A program made the translations under genes and the position numbers. Below are positions 15,162-25,200 of a stretch of 42,564 nt of DNA, piece by piece (the stretch's first letter is position 1; each line of letters begins with the position of its first letter). Origin of the DNA: Bacteroidota bacterium (lineage in GTDB: Bacteria; Bacteroidota; Bacteroidia; Flavobacteriales; Flavobacteriaceae); the NCBI GenBank assembly GCA_023427845.1, contig JAEYZX010000043.1, positions 1 to 42,564 on the forward strand. The letters are read 5' to 3'. The notes under the pieces were generated by a model that saw only the letters and a program-made list of their open reading frames with translations, searched no databases and had not been told where the DNA came from.

Positions 15162-15353
15162 ATGAAAGTTGTAAATTATATATCGGAAGCATTTGCGGAA
15201 CTAACAACAAATGTGACCTGGCCGGAATGGGCTGAAGTGCAACGCCTGACTATTGTAGTTGCTGTTTTTTCAATTGTTTTTGCTCTTGCAACAGCAGGGG
15301 TCGATAAGCTATTGGCAGAAGCATTGGCCGGATTCTTTACATGGTTAAAATAA
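15162..15353 (+). CDS. secE: Preprotein translocase subunit SecE
   Basis: A 63-residue single-span membrane protein. MKVVNYISEAFAELTTNVTWPEW contains the conserved amphipathic helix with the V-x-W-P motif (TNVTWPEW), followed by a transmembrane helix (about residues 29-47). It clamps SecY in the Sec channel. The ATG at 15162 was chosen; an upstream in-frame start would overlap tRNA-Trp. It lies 15 bases after that tRNA and 9 bases before nusG. Confidence 0.96.
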   Translation: MKVVNYISEAFAELTTNVTWPEWAEVQRLTIVVAVFSIVFALATAGVDKLLAEALAGFFTWLK

Positions 15354-15362
15354 TTCTTGGCT

Positions 15363-15914
15363 ATGACAGAAACGAATGCAAAGAAATGGTATGTTGTAAG
15401 AGCGGTAAGTGGTCAGGAAAATAAGGTGAAAGCTTATATAGAGACCGAGATCAACCGGCTTGGGATGGGTGATTATATTTCACAGGTTCTTGTGCCGACC
15501 GAAAAAGTCGTACAGGTGCGTGATGGAAAGAAAATCACCAAAGACAAAGTCTACTTTCCGGGATACGTAATGATCGAAGCCAATCTTACGGGCGAAATAC
15601 CGCACATCATCAAATCCATTACCAGCGTAATCGGATTCCTTGGTGAAGTGAAAGGTGGCGACCCGGTGCCGTTGCGAATGTCTGAGGTAAACCGTATGTT
15701 AGGAAAAGTCGATGAGTTGGCTATCAATACCGATACCCACGCTGTTCCATTCAACATCGGTGAGACAATAAAGGTAATTGATGGTCCTTTCAACGGATTC
15801 AATGGAACTGTTGAGAAAATCAATGAAGATAAGCGTAAGCTTGAAGTGATGGTGAAGATTTTCGGAAGGAAGACACCGCTGGAACTGGGCTTTATGCAGG
15901 TTGAAAAAGTATAA
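15363..15914 (+). CDS. nusG: Transcription termination/antitermination factor NusG
   Basis: A 183-residue protein with an NGN domain (KKWYVVRAVSGQENKVKAYI at the start, then VYFPGYVMIEANL) and a C-terminal KOW domain (ETIKVIDGPFNGFNGTVEKI, VKIFGRKTPLELGF). It binds the RNA polymerase clamp and links it with Rho or the ribosome. The ATG at 15363 gives the standard N terminus (MTETNAKKWYVV); a TTG two codons upstream is less likely. It follows secE and precedes the rplK operon, the conserved order. Confidence 0.98.
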   Translation: MTETNAKKWYVVRAVSGQENKVKAYIETEINRLGMGDYISQVLVPTEKVVQVRDGKKITKDKVYFPGYVMIEANLTGEIPHIIKSITSVIGFLGEVKGGDPVPLRMSEVNRMLGKVDELAINTDTHAVPFNIGETIKVIDGPFNGFNGTVEKINEDKRKLEVMVKIFGRKTPLELGFMQVEKV

Positions 15915-15976
15915 TTTGTTACATCTATATAAACCGCAATTTTTCGCTTCCACGGAATATTGTAAATTTTTAAACA

Positions 15977-16423
15977 ATGGCTAAAGAGATTAGTAAAGTA
16001 GTTAAACTACAAGTTAAGGGAGGTGCTGCGAATCCATCGCCACCGGTTGGACCTGCTTTAGGTGCTGCTGGCGTTAACATCATGGAATTCTGCAAGCAAT
16101 TTAATGCAAGAACCCAGGATAAAGCCGGCAAGATTTGCCCAGTGCAAATCACTGTTTACAAAGACAAGTCTTTTGATTTCGTCGTGAAAACACCACCAGC
16201 CGCCGTTCAGTTATTGGAGGCAGCTAAGCTAAAGTCCGGTTCCGGTGAACCTAATCGTAAGAAAGTCGCAAGCGTATCATGGGATCAGATCCGTACGATC
16301 GCCGACGACAAAATGGCTGATTTGAATGCATTCACTGTCGAGTCTGCTATGAGCATGATCGCCGGAACAGCTAGATCTATGGGTATAACTGTAACTGGAG
16401 ATTCTCCTCTAAAACAAGCGTAA
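15977..16423 (+). CDS. rplK: 50S ribosomal protein uL11
   Basis: 148 residues. The N-terminal domain carries the proline-rich switch SPPVGPALGAAGVNIMEFCK that binds near thiostrepton-type antibiotics, and the C-terminal domain binds 23S rRNA of the GTPase-associated centre. It is the first of four ribosomal protein genes (rplK, rplA, rplJ, rplL) that lead into rpoB. Confidence 0.99.
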   Translation: MAKEISKVVKLQVKGGAANPSPPVGPALGAAGVNIMEFCKQFNARTQDKAGKICPVQITVYKDKSFDFVVKTPPAAVQLLEAAKLKSGSGEPNRKKVASVSWDQIRTIADDKMADLNAFTVESAMSMIAGTARSMGITVTGDSPLKQA

Positions 16424-16426
16424 GAC

Positions 16427-17116
16427 ATGGCAAAATTGACAAAAAAGCAAAAAGAGGCTGCTTCAAAAATTGAGAAGAACAAACTGTACAACCTGAAAGA
16501 TGCTTCTGCACTTATCAAAACAGTTGCTTCTGCAAAATTTGACGAGTCTGTTGATATCGCAGTACGTTTGGGTGTAGATCCACGTAAGGCAAATCAAATG
16601 GTAAGAGGTGTTGTAACGCTTCCTCACGGAACCGGTAAGGACGTACGCGTTCTTGCACTTGTAACTCCGGATAAAGAAGCCGAAGCGAAAGCAGCAGGCG
16701 CAGATTACGTTGGTCTTGACGAGTACCTTCAAAAAATCAAAGACGGTTGGACAGATGTTGATGTGATCATCACAATGCCTGCCGTTATGGGTAAACTTGG
16801 ACCATTGGGAAGAGTCTTAGGGCCACGCGGTCTTATGCCAAACCCTAAAACAGGTACGGTTACTATGGACGTTGCGAAAGCGGTTACAGAAGTGAAAGCC
16901 GGTAAAATCGACTTTAAAGTTGACAAGACCGGAATCGTTCACGCAGGTATCGGAAGGGTTTCTTTCGACGCCGACAAAATCGTCGACAACGCACACGAGA
17001 TCATTCAAACATTACTTAAACTTAAACCAACTGCGGCTAAAGGTACGTATATCAAAAGCATTCACTTGTCCAGCACAATGAGTCCTGCGATTGCATTAGA
17101 TCCGAAAGCAGTATAA
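16427..17116 (+). CDS. rplA: 50S ribosomal protein uL1
   Basis: 229 residues, starting only three bases after the rplK stop codon. The motifs VVTLPHGTGK, LGPRGLMPNPKTGTV and the C-terminal GTYIKSIHLSSTMSPA are the family signature. It forms the L1 stalk by the E site and in many bacteria also represses the rplK-rplA mRNA. No obvious L1-like RNA target was recognised in the short leader. Confidence 0.99.
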   Translation: MAKLTKKQKEAASKIEKNKLYNLKDASALIKTVASAKFDESVDIAVRLGVDPRKANQMVRGVVTLPHGTGKDVRVLALVTPDKEAEAKAAGADYVGLDEYLQKIKDGWTDVDVIITMPAVMGKLGPLGRVLGPRGLMPNPKTGTVTMDVAKAVTEVKAGKIDFKVDKTGIVHAGIGRVSFDADKIVDNAHEIIQTLLKLKPTAAKGTYIKSIHLSSTMSPAIALDPKAV

Positions 17117-17138
17117 TTGGTAGTTAATCAATTTTATT

Positions 17139-17654
17139 ATGACCAGAGAAGAAAAATCAAGAGTTATTGAAGATTTAACTGCACAGTTAGCTGGAACCAA
17201 TGTTGTTTATTTGGCAGACATTTCCGGATTAAATGCAGAGACTACTTCAAGCTTAAGACGAGCTTGCTATAAAGCAGGCATCCAGTTGGAAGTGGTTAAA
17301 AACACATTGCTTGAGAAAGCAATGGAAGCTTCGGACAACGACTATGGCGATTTGCCATCGACTTTGTCAGGAAACACTTCAATAATGATTTCAGAGAACG
17401 GAAACGCTCCTGCTAAAATCATCAAAGAATTCCGTAAAAAATCAGACAAGCCTGTTTTAAAAGGTGCTTTCATCCACTCTGCAGTATTTGTAGGTGACAA
17501 TCAACTTGATGCGTTAATCGCACTTAAATCGAAAGATGAAGTTATTGGTGAAATCATCGGACTATTGCAGTCGCCTGCTAAAAACGTTGTTTCAGCACTT
17601 AAATCAAGTGGTGGAAAACTTGCGGGAATTCTTAAAACGTTATCCGAAAAATAG
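17139..17654 (+). CDS. rplJ: 50S ribosomal protein uL10
   Basis: 171 residues. MTREEKSRVIEDLTAQL opens the conserved N-terminal RNA-binding domain, followed by LRRACYKAGIQLEVVKNTL and a C-terminal helix that holds L7/L12 dimers. It is the base of the ribosomal stalk. The 22-base gap after rplA leaves little room for the L10 leader known from proteobacteria. Confidence 0.98.
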   Translation: MTREEKSRVIEDLTAQLAGTNVVYLADISGLNAETTSSLRRACYKAGIQLEVVKNTLLEKAMEASDNDYGDLPSTLSGNTSIMISENGNAPAKIIKEFRKKSDKPVLKGAFIHSAVFVGDNQLDALIALKSKDEVIGEIIGLLQSPAKNVVSALKSSGGKLAGILKTLSEK

Positions 17655-17723
17655 GATAGCCCAAAAACGCGCGCACTTAATAAATTATATTTTTTTACAA
17701 ACTATTTAAAAACGATAGAAAGA

Positions 17724-18104
17724 ATGGCAGATTTGAAACAATTCGCAGAACAACTAGTTAACCTTACCGTTAAAGAAGTAAACGAACTAGCTACAATTTT
17801 GAAAGATGAGTATGGTATCGAGCCAGCAGCTGCTGCTGTAGTTGCCGGTCCTGCTGCTGGTGGCGGTGACGCTGGAGCTGGTGCTGAAGAGCAAACTGAA
17901 TTTACAGTTGTATTGAAAGAAGCTGGTGCTTCTAAATTGGCTGTAGTTAAAGCTGTAAAAGAACTTACAGGTCTAGGTTTGAAAGAAGCAAAAGACTTAG
18001 TTGACGGTGCTCCTGCAAACGTTAAAGAAGGCATCACTAAAGATGAAGCTGAAGGCTTGAAAATATCTTTGGAAGAAGCTGGAGCTGTAGTTGAGCTTAA
18101 ATAA
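17724..18104 (+). CDS. rplL: 50S ribosomal protein bL12 (L7/L12)
   Basis: 126 residues. The N-terminal dimerisation domain (LKQFAEQLVNLTVKEVNELA) is joined by an Ala/Gly-rich hinge to the C-terminal factor-binding domain (FTVVLKEAGASKLAVVKAVK, then GLGLKEAKDLVDGAP). It recruits translation GTPases such as the EF-Tu encoded 4 kb upstream. A strong hairpin follows the gene. Confidence 0.99.
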   Translation: MADLKQFAEQLVNLTVKEVNELATILKDEYGIEPAAAAVVAGPAAGGGDAGAGAEEQTEFTVVLKEAGASKLAVVKAVKELTGLGLKEAKDLVDGAPANVKEGITKDEAEGLKISLEEAGAVVELK

Positions 18105-18127
18105 GTTACACTAGCTTGCAAAAACTA

Positions 18128-18172
18128 GGTTTAGGCCTTGGATGGAGACGTCCAAAGGCCTAAACCATTTTT
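18128..18172 (+). terminator. rplL-rpoB attenuator/terminator hairpin
   Basis: A long stem GGTTTAGGCCTTGGA / TCCAAAGGCCTAAACC with one bulged A, an eight-base loop and a following ATTTTT. It lies between rplL and rpoB, where partial termination sets the ribosomal protein to polymerase ratio in other bacteria. The remaining 180 bases before rpoB are AT-rich with no consensus -7 box that I could find. Confidence 0.85.
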
Positions 18173-18354
18173 CGTATAATAATTTCATAGAAATTTTATC
18201 AACGAAATTACCCATTACCTTTTAGTCATTACGAAGAAAGAGATAAGCAGATACTTGGTTTATTTTTAAAGATGTACTGACAATAAAAGAAAGTATCAAA
18301 ACCCAGTGTTTTACACAACAATTACTTTTTTTTAAATCAAAATTTTGTCCATTG

Positions 18355-21300
18355 ATGATAACAAATCAGACTGAAAGATTGAATTTTGCCTCCACAAAAA
18401 ATATTCCTGACTATCCCGATTTTCTGGATGTTCAGGTTAAGTCTTTTAAGGATTTCTTCCAATTGGAAACCAAATCAGACGAAAGAGGCGACGAAGGTTT
18501 ATACAACACCTTCATGGAAAACTTTCCAATTACAGATACCAGAAATCAATTTGTATTGGAATTCCTTGATTATTTTGTTGACCCACCCCGTTACACGATT
18601 CAGGAATGTATAGAGAGAGGCCTTACCTACAGCGTGCCTTTAAAAGCGCGACTTAAGCTGTATTGTACCGACCCGGAGCATGAAGATTTTGAAACTATCG
18701 TACAGGATGTGTATTTAGGTACGATCCCTTATATGACGCCAAGTGGTACTTTTGTTATCAACGGTGCTGAACGTGTTGTTGTATCACAATTGCACAGATC
18801 GCCAGGTGTTTTCTTTGGACAGTCTTTCCATGCAAATGGAACCAAATTATATTCGGCACGTGTTATCCCGTTCAAAGGATCATGGATCGAATTCGCTACC
18901 GATATCAACAGCGTTATGTACGCGTATATCGACCGTAAGAAAAAGCTTCCTGTTACGACTTTATTCCGCGCCATCGGTTTCGAACGCGATAAGGATATCC
19001 TTGAAATATTCGACCTTGCCGAGGAAATCAAAGTTTCGAAAACAGGTCTTAAAAAATATGTCGGTAGAAGACTCGCCGCACGTGTATTGAATACATGGCA
19101 TGAGGATTTCGTAGATGAGGATACCGGTGAGGTAGTTTCTATCGAGCGTAACGAGATCATCCTTGATCGCGACACCATTATCGATAAGGATAATGTTGAA
19201 GAGATCGTGAACTCTAACGTAAAATCAATCCTTCTGCACAAAGAGGATGCGAATCAGGGCGATTATGCCATCATTCACAATACTTTGCAGAAAGATCCAA
19301 CAAACTCTGAGAAAGAAGCCGTCGAGCATATCTACCGTCAGCTGCGTAATGCAGAACCACCTGATGAGGAAACCGCACGCGGTATCATCGATAAATTGTT
19401 CTTCTCTGACCAACGTTACAACTTAGGTGAAGTCGGGCGTTACAGAATGAACAAAAAGTTGAACCTCGATATTCCAATGGAAAAGCAGGTTCTTACAAAA
19501 GAAGACATCATCACGATCGTGAAATACTTGATCGAATTGATCAACTCCAAAGCTGAGATTGATGATATCGATCACTTGTCAAACCGTCGTGTACGTACCG
19601 TTGGTGAGCAATTGTCACAACAGTTCGGTGTAGGTCTTGCCCGTATGGCCAGAACAATCCGTGAGCGTATGAACGTTCGTGACAACGAGGTGTTTACTCC
19701 AATCGATTTGATCAATGCCAAAACATTGTCGTCGGTTATCAACTCGTTCTTCGGAACCAACCAGTTGTCGCAGTTTATGGACCAGACCAACCCACTTGCC
19801 GAAATCACGCACAAGCGTCGTTTGTCTGCACTTGGGCCTGGCGGACTCTCACGTGAGCGTGCAGGATTCGAGGTCCGTGACGTTCACTATACGCATTATG
19901 GCCGTCTTTGCCCGATCGAAACTCCTGAGGGACCAAACATTGGTTTGATCTCATCACTCGGAGTTTACGCGAAAGTAAACGGAATGGGATTCATCGAAAC
20001 ACCTTACCGCGAAGTAATAAACGGTAAAGTAGATCTTGATGCCACGCCAATTTACCTTAGCGCCGAAGAAGAAGAAGGCAAAATGATTGCGCAGGCAAAC
20101 ATCGAGATGGATAACAGCGGAAAAATCACTGCAGATAAAGTAATTGCCCGTGAAGAAGGCGATTTCCCGGTTGTTGATCCTTCAGAGATTCACTATACCG
20201 ATGTGGCTCCAAACCAGATCGCATCGATTTCGGCATCGCTTATTCCATTCCTTGAACATGATGATGCGAACCGTGCGTTGATGGGATCCAACATGATGCG
20301 TCAGGCTGTACCATTGTTACGACCTGAAGCCCCAATCGTTGGAACTGGCCTTGAGCGTCAGGTAGCTTCCGATTCCCGTGTATTGATAAATGCAGAAGGA
20401 GACGGAACTGTCGAATATGTTGATGCCAATATCATAACTATTAAATACGATCGTTCGGAAGAAGAAAGAATGGTTTCTTTCGATTCGGACGAGAAAACAT
20501 ACAACCTGATCAAATTCAGAAAAACCAACCAAAGCACGTCTATCAACCTGAAACCTATCGTAAGAAAAGGAGACCGTGTTGTAAAAGGACAGGTGCTTTC
20601 GGAAGGTTACGCAACGCAAAACGGGGAATTGGCCCTTGGCCGTAACCTTAAGGTGGCCTTTATGCCGTGGAAAGGATACAACTTCGAGGATGCGATCGTG
20701 ATTTCTGAAAAAGTGGTGCGCGATGATATCTTTACGTCGATCCACGTTGACGATTATTCTTTGGAAGTTCGTGATACGAAATTGGGTAACGAAGAACTTA
20801 CCAACGATATCCCGAACGTTTCGGAGGAAGCAACGAAAGATCTTGACGAAAACGGTATGATCCGTATCGGTGCCGAGGTAAAACCTGGCGATATTCTGAT
20901 CGGAAAAATTACACCAAAAGGAGAATCTGACCCAACTCCGGAAGAGAAATTGCTTCGCGCGATCTTCGGGGATAAAGCAGGTGACGTGAAAGATGCTTCA
21001 TTGAAAGCTTCGCCTTCATTACATGGTGTCGTTCTTGATAAAAAATTGTTCGCAAGAGCGGTTAAAGATAAACGCAAACGTACCAAAGACAAAGATGATT
21101 TGGGCGCGCTTGAAATGGAATTCGAAACCAAATTCGTCGAATTGAAAGACAAATTGGTAGAGAAGCTTTTCGCTATCGTAAACGGAAAAACTTCGCAAGG
21201 CGTAATGAACGATTTGGGTGAGGAAGTATTGCCAAAAGGCAAGAAATACACTCAGAAAATGCTTAATGCAGTTGAAGATTTCGCACACCTTAGCAAAGGG

Positions 21301-22167
21301 CAGTGGGTGGCCGACGAACCAACAAACAAATTGGTAAACGACCTTATCCACAACTACAAAATCAAACTGAACGATTTACAGGGTGCATTGCGCCGCGAAA
21401 AGTTCACGATTACTGTTGGTGATGAGTTGCCTGCGGGAATCCTGAAACTTGCAAAAGTGTACATCGCAAAGAAACGTAAACTGAAAGTGGGTGATAAAAT
21501 GGCGGGACGTCACGGTAACAAAGGAATCGTTGCACGTATCGTTCGTCATGAAGACATGCCATTCCTTGAAGACGGAACTCCTGTCGATATCGTATTGAAC
21601 CCTCTTGGGGTACCATCGCGTATGAACATCGGGCAAATTTACGAGACTGTTCTTGGATGGGCCGGACAGAATTTAGGACGCAAATTCGCGACACCTATTT
21701 TCGACGGAGCCACGCTTGACCAGATCAACGAGTTGACAGACGAAGCCGGGATTCCGCGATTCGGACATACGTATCTGTATGACGGAGGAACAGGTGAGCG
21801 TTTCCACCAACCTGCAACCGTTGGAGTTATCTACATGTTGAAACTCGGACACATGGTTGACGATAAAATGCACGCACGTTCAATCGGACCGTACTCACTT
21901 ATTACGCAACAGCCACTTGGCGGTAAGGCGCAGTTTGGTGGACAACGTTTCGGGGAGATGGAGGTTTGGGCTCTTGAAGCTTATGGTGCGTCAAGCACGC
22001 TTCGTGAGATACTGACAGTGAAATCGGATGACGTAATCGGAAGGGCAAAATCTTACGAGGCAATCGTTAAGGGAGAGTCTATGCCGGAGCCGGGATTACC
22101 TGAATCGTTCAATGTATTGATGCATGAACTTAAAGGTCTTGGATTAGATATCCGTTTGGAAGAATAG
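18355..22167 (+). CDS. rpoB: RNA polymerase beta subunit
   Basis: 1270 residues starting at the ATG at 18355 (MITNQTERLNFASTK), preferred over the TTG just before it. All beta-subunit regions are present. The rifampicin pocket starts near residue 470 with QLSQFMDQTNPLAEITHKRR, followed by LSALGPGGLSRERAGFEVRD. The residues equivalent to E. coli D516, H526 and S531 are the wild-type ones, so rifampicin resistance is not predicted. GDKMAGRHGNKG and the C-terminal clamp segment GGKAQFGGQRFGEMEVWALE are also intact. Length is in the range known for Bacteroidota. Confidence 0.99.
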   Translation: MITNQTERLNFASTKNIPDYPDFLDVQVKSFKDFFQLETKSDERGDEGLYNTFMENFPITDTRNQFVLEFLDYFVDPPRYTIQECIERGLTYSVPLKARLKLYCTDPEHEDFETIVQDVYLGTIPYMTPSGTFVINGAERVVVSQLHRSPGVFFGQSFHANGTKLYSARVIPFKGSWIEFATDINSVMYAYIDRKKKLPVTTLFRAIGFERDKDILEIFDLAEEIKVSKTGLKKYVGRRLAARVLNTWHEDFVDEDTGEVVSIERNEIILDRDTIIDKDNVEEIVNSNVKSILLHKEDANQGDYAIIHNTLQKDPTNSEKEAVEHIYRQLRNAEPPDEETARGIIDKLFFSDQRYNLGEVGRYRMNKKLNLDIPMEKQVLTKEDIITIVKYLIELINSKAEIDDIDHLSNRRVRTVGEQLSQQFGVGLARMARTIRERMNVRDNEVFTPIDLINAKTLSSVINSFFGTNQLSQFMDQTNPLAEITHKRRLSALGPGGLSRERAGFEVRDVHYTHYGRLCPIETPEGPNIGLISSLGVYAKVNGMGFIETPYREVINGKVDLDATPIYLSAEEEEGKMIAQANIEMDNSGKITADKVIAREEGDFPVVDPSEIHYTDVAPNQIASISASLIPFLEHDDANRALMGSNMMRQAVPLLRPEAPIVGTGLERQVASDSRVLINAEGDGTVEYVDANIITIKYDRSEEERMVSFDSDEKTYNLIKFRKTNQSTSINLKPIVRKGDRVVKGQVLSEGYATQNGELALGRNLKVAFMPWKGYNFEDAIVISEKVVRDDIFTSIHVDDYSLEVRDTKLGNEELTNDIPNVSEEATKDLDENGMIRIGAEVKPGDILIGKITPKGESDPTPEEKLLRAIFGDKAGDVKDASLKASPSLHGVVLDKKLFARAVKDKRKRTKDKDDLGALEMEFETKFVELKDKLVEKLFAIVNGKTSQGVMNDLGEEVLPKGKKYTQKMLNAVEDFAHLSKGQWVADEPTNKLVNDLIHNYKIKLNDLQGALRREKFTITVGDELPAGILKLAKVYIAKKRKLKVGDKMAGRHGNKGIVARIVRHEDMPFLEDGTPVDIVLNPLGVPSRMNIGQIYETVLGWAGQNLGRKFATPIFDGATLDQINELTDEAGIPRFGHTYLYDGGTGERFHQPATVGVIYMLKLGHMVDDKMHARSIGPYSLITQQPLGGKAQFGGQRFGEMEVWALEAYGASSTLREILTVKSDDVIGRAKSYEAIVKGESMPEPGLPESFNVLMHELKGLGLDIRLEE

Positions 22168-22180
22168 TTTATTGTTTACA

Positions 22181-22225
22181 GTTGACGGTCAGCAGTCTGT
22201 TAACCGTTAACTGTCGACCGTCAAC
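22181..22225 (+). repeat. Strong inverted repeat between rpoB and rpoC
   Basis: GTTGACGGTC (22181-22190) is perfectly complementary to GACCGTCAAC (22216-22225). After one mismatch the pairing continues for five more pairs (GCAGT / ACTGT), leaving a 13-base loop. There is no U tract, so it is more likely a processing or mRNA-stabilising element or a mobile repeat than a terminator. Confidence 0.8.
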
Positions 22226-22260
22226 TCAAAAACAATTTCAATAAATCAATAGTAGTCGCT

Positions 22261-25200
22261 ATGATGAACAATAGAAATAATAAAGATAAGAACCCGGTAA
22301 AAAGGTTCGATAAAATCTCGATAGGACTGGCTTCTCCTGAATCGATCCTCGCTGAATCGCGTGGTGAAGTTCTGAAACCGGAAACCATCAACTACAGAAC
22401 GCACAAACCGGAACGCGATGGTCTTTTCTGCGAAAGGATCTTCGGACCTGTAAAGGATTTCGAGTGTGCCTGTGGAAAATACAAAAGGATTCGTTACAAA
22501 GGTATCGTCTGCGACCGTTGTGGTGTAGAGGTTACCGAAAAGAAAGTACGTCGTGACCGTGTTGGGCACATCAACCTTGTTGTGCCAATCGCGCATATCT
22601 GGTACTTCCGTTCACTTCCAAACAAGATTGGTTATATCCTTGGTCTTCCATCGAAGAAACTCGATATGATCATTTATTATGAGCGTTATGTCGTAATCCA
22701 GCCGGGTATCGCCAAAAACGCCGAAGGTGAACCAATCCAGCGTCTTGACTTCCTTACCGAAGAAGAGTATTTGAACATTCTTGACACCCTTCCGGCAGAC
22801 AACCAGTATTTGGATGATTTCGATCCGAATAAGTTCGTTGCCAAAATGGGAGCCGAGTGTATCATGGATCTCCTTGCACGTATCGATCTTGATGCATTGT
22901 CATATGACCTGCGTCACTCGGCAAACAACGAAACGTCAAAACAACGTAAAACCGAAGCTTTGAAAAGACTTCAGGTTGTGGAATCGTTCCGTGAGTCGAA
23001 CATGAACCGGGAGAACCGTCCGGAATGGATGATCATGAAAGTGATTCCTGTGATCCCGCCTGAACTTCGTCCGTTGGTGCCTCTTGACGGTGGACGTTTT
23101 GCGACATCCGATTTGAACGATTTGTACAGAAGGGTTATTATCCGTAATAACCGTTTGAAACGACTAATGGAGATCAAAGCTCCTGAAGTGATCCTTCGTA
23201 ACGAGAAGCGTATGTTGCAGGAATCGGTAGATTCACTTTTCGATAATACAAGAAAAGCGTCTGCTGTAAAGACTGAATCAAACCGTCCGCTGAAATCGCT
23301 TTCGGATTCCCTAAAAGGAAAACAAGGGCGTTTCCGTCAGAACCTTTTGGGTAAACGTGTCGATTATTCGGCCCGTTCGGTAATTGTCGTCGGACCTGAA
23401 TTGAAATTATACGAGTGCGGTTTGCCAAAGGACATGGCTGCCGAACTATACAAGCCGTTTGTCATCCGCAAGCTTATCGAGCGCGGAATAGTTAAAACGG
23501 TAAAGTCGGCCAAAAAAATCATCGACAAAAAGGAACCTGTGGTTTGGGATATTTTGGAAAACGTGATCAAAGGACATCCGGTTCTTTTGAACCGTGCCCC
23601 AACTTTGCACCGACTCGGGATCCAGGCGTTCCAGCCAAAACTTATCGAAGGAAAAGCGATCCAACTTCACCCATTGGTATGTACGGCATTCAATGCCGAT
23701 TTTGATGGTGACCAGATGGCGGTTCACTTGCCACTTGGGCCGGAGGCTATTCTTGAAGCACAGCTTTTGATGCTTGCGTCACACAATATCCTCAACCCGG
23801 CAAATGGTGCGCCAATCACTGTTCCTTCACAGGACATGGTTTTGGGTCTGTACTATATGACAAAAGAAAGATTATCGACTCCGGAGCATAAAATTTTGGG
23901 TGAAGACCTGACATTCTATTCTGCCGAAGAAGTAAATATCGCACTGAACGAAGGCCGTTTGGAATTGAACGCAAGGGTAAAAATCCGCGCCAAGGATTTC
24001 AATGAGAATGGTGAACTTGTCTACAAGATCATCCAGACAACTGCCGGACGTGTATTGTTTAATGAAGTGGTTCCTGAAGCTGCAGGTTATATCAACGACG
24101 TACTTACGAAGAAAAACCTTCGTGACATCATCGGGCGTATCCTTAGCGTAACCGATGTTCCTACAACTGCTGCATTCCTTGACAGCATGAAAGACATGGG
24201 TTATAAATTCGCTTTCAAAGGCGGGTTGTCGTTCTCACTTGGTGATATCATCATCCCGGAAAGAAAGCAGGAGCTTATTGCCGATGCCCGTGATCAGGTG
24301 GAAGGAATTTCCGCAAACTACAACATGGGTCTTATCACAAACAACGAGCGTTACAACCAGGTCATCGACGTGTGGACATCTACAAACGCAATGCTTACAG
24401 AGCTTGCCATGAAGAACATCCGCGAAGACCAGCAAGGTTTCAACTCGGTATATATGATGCTTGACTCTGGTGCAAGGGGTTCGAAAGAACAGATTCGCCA
24501 GCTAACAGGTATGCGTGGATTGATGGCAAAACCTAAAAAATCGACTGCCGGTGGTGGGGAGATTATCGAAAACCCGATCCTTTCGAACTTTAAGGAAGGT
24601 CTTTCGATTCTTGAATATTTCATCTCTACGCACGGTGCTCGTAAAGGTCTTGCCGATACGGCTCTTAAAACGGCCGATGCGGGTTACCTTACACGTAGGC
24701 TGCACGACGTTTCGCAGGATGTTATCGTAAATACGGAAGATTGCGGTACGCTTCGTGGCGTTGAAGTATCGGCACTTAAAAAGAACGAGGAAGTTGTGGA
24801 AACATTGGGCGAAAGAATCTTAGGGCGCGTTGTGCTTCAGGATCTGATCAACCCATTGACAAACGAAGTCCTTGTTGAAGGTGGTGATCAAATTACCGAA
24901 AGTGCGGTTCGTGCAATCCAGGAATCTCCGATCGAAAGAGTGGAAGTCCGTTCACCGCTTACATGTGAAGCATTGAAAGGAATTTGTGCGAAGTGTTATG
25001 GACGAAACCTTGCGACAGGAAAGATGACGCAAAAAGGGGAGGCCGTAGGTGTAATCGCTGCACAGTCAATTGGGGAACCGGGTACACAGCTTACACTTCG
25101 TACGTTCCACGTTGGAGGTACGGCAGGTAACATCTCTGAAGAGTCGAGCATTATAGCGAAATTCTCAGGACGTCTTGAAATCGAAGATCTTAAAACGGTT

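Noticed and set aside
19747..19830. Rifampicin-resistance substitution in rpoB
   Set aside because: The equivalents of the E. coli D516, H526 and S531 positions are all the sensitive residues.
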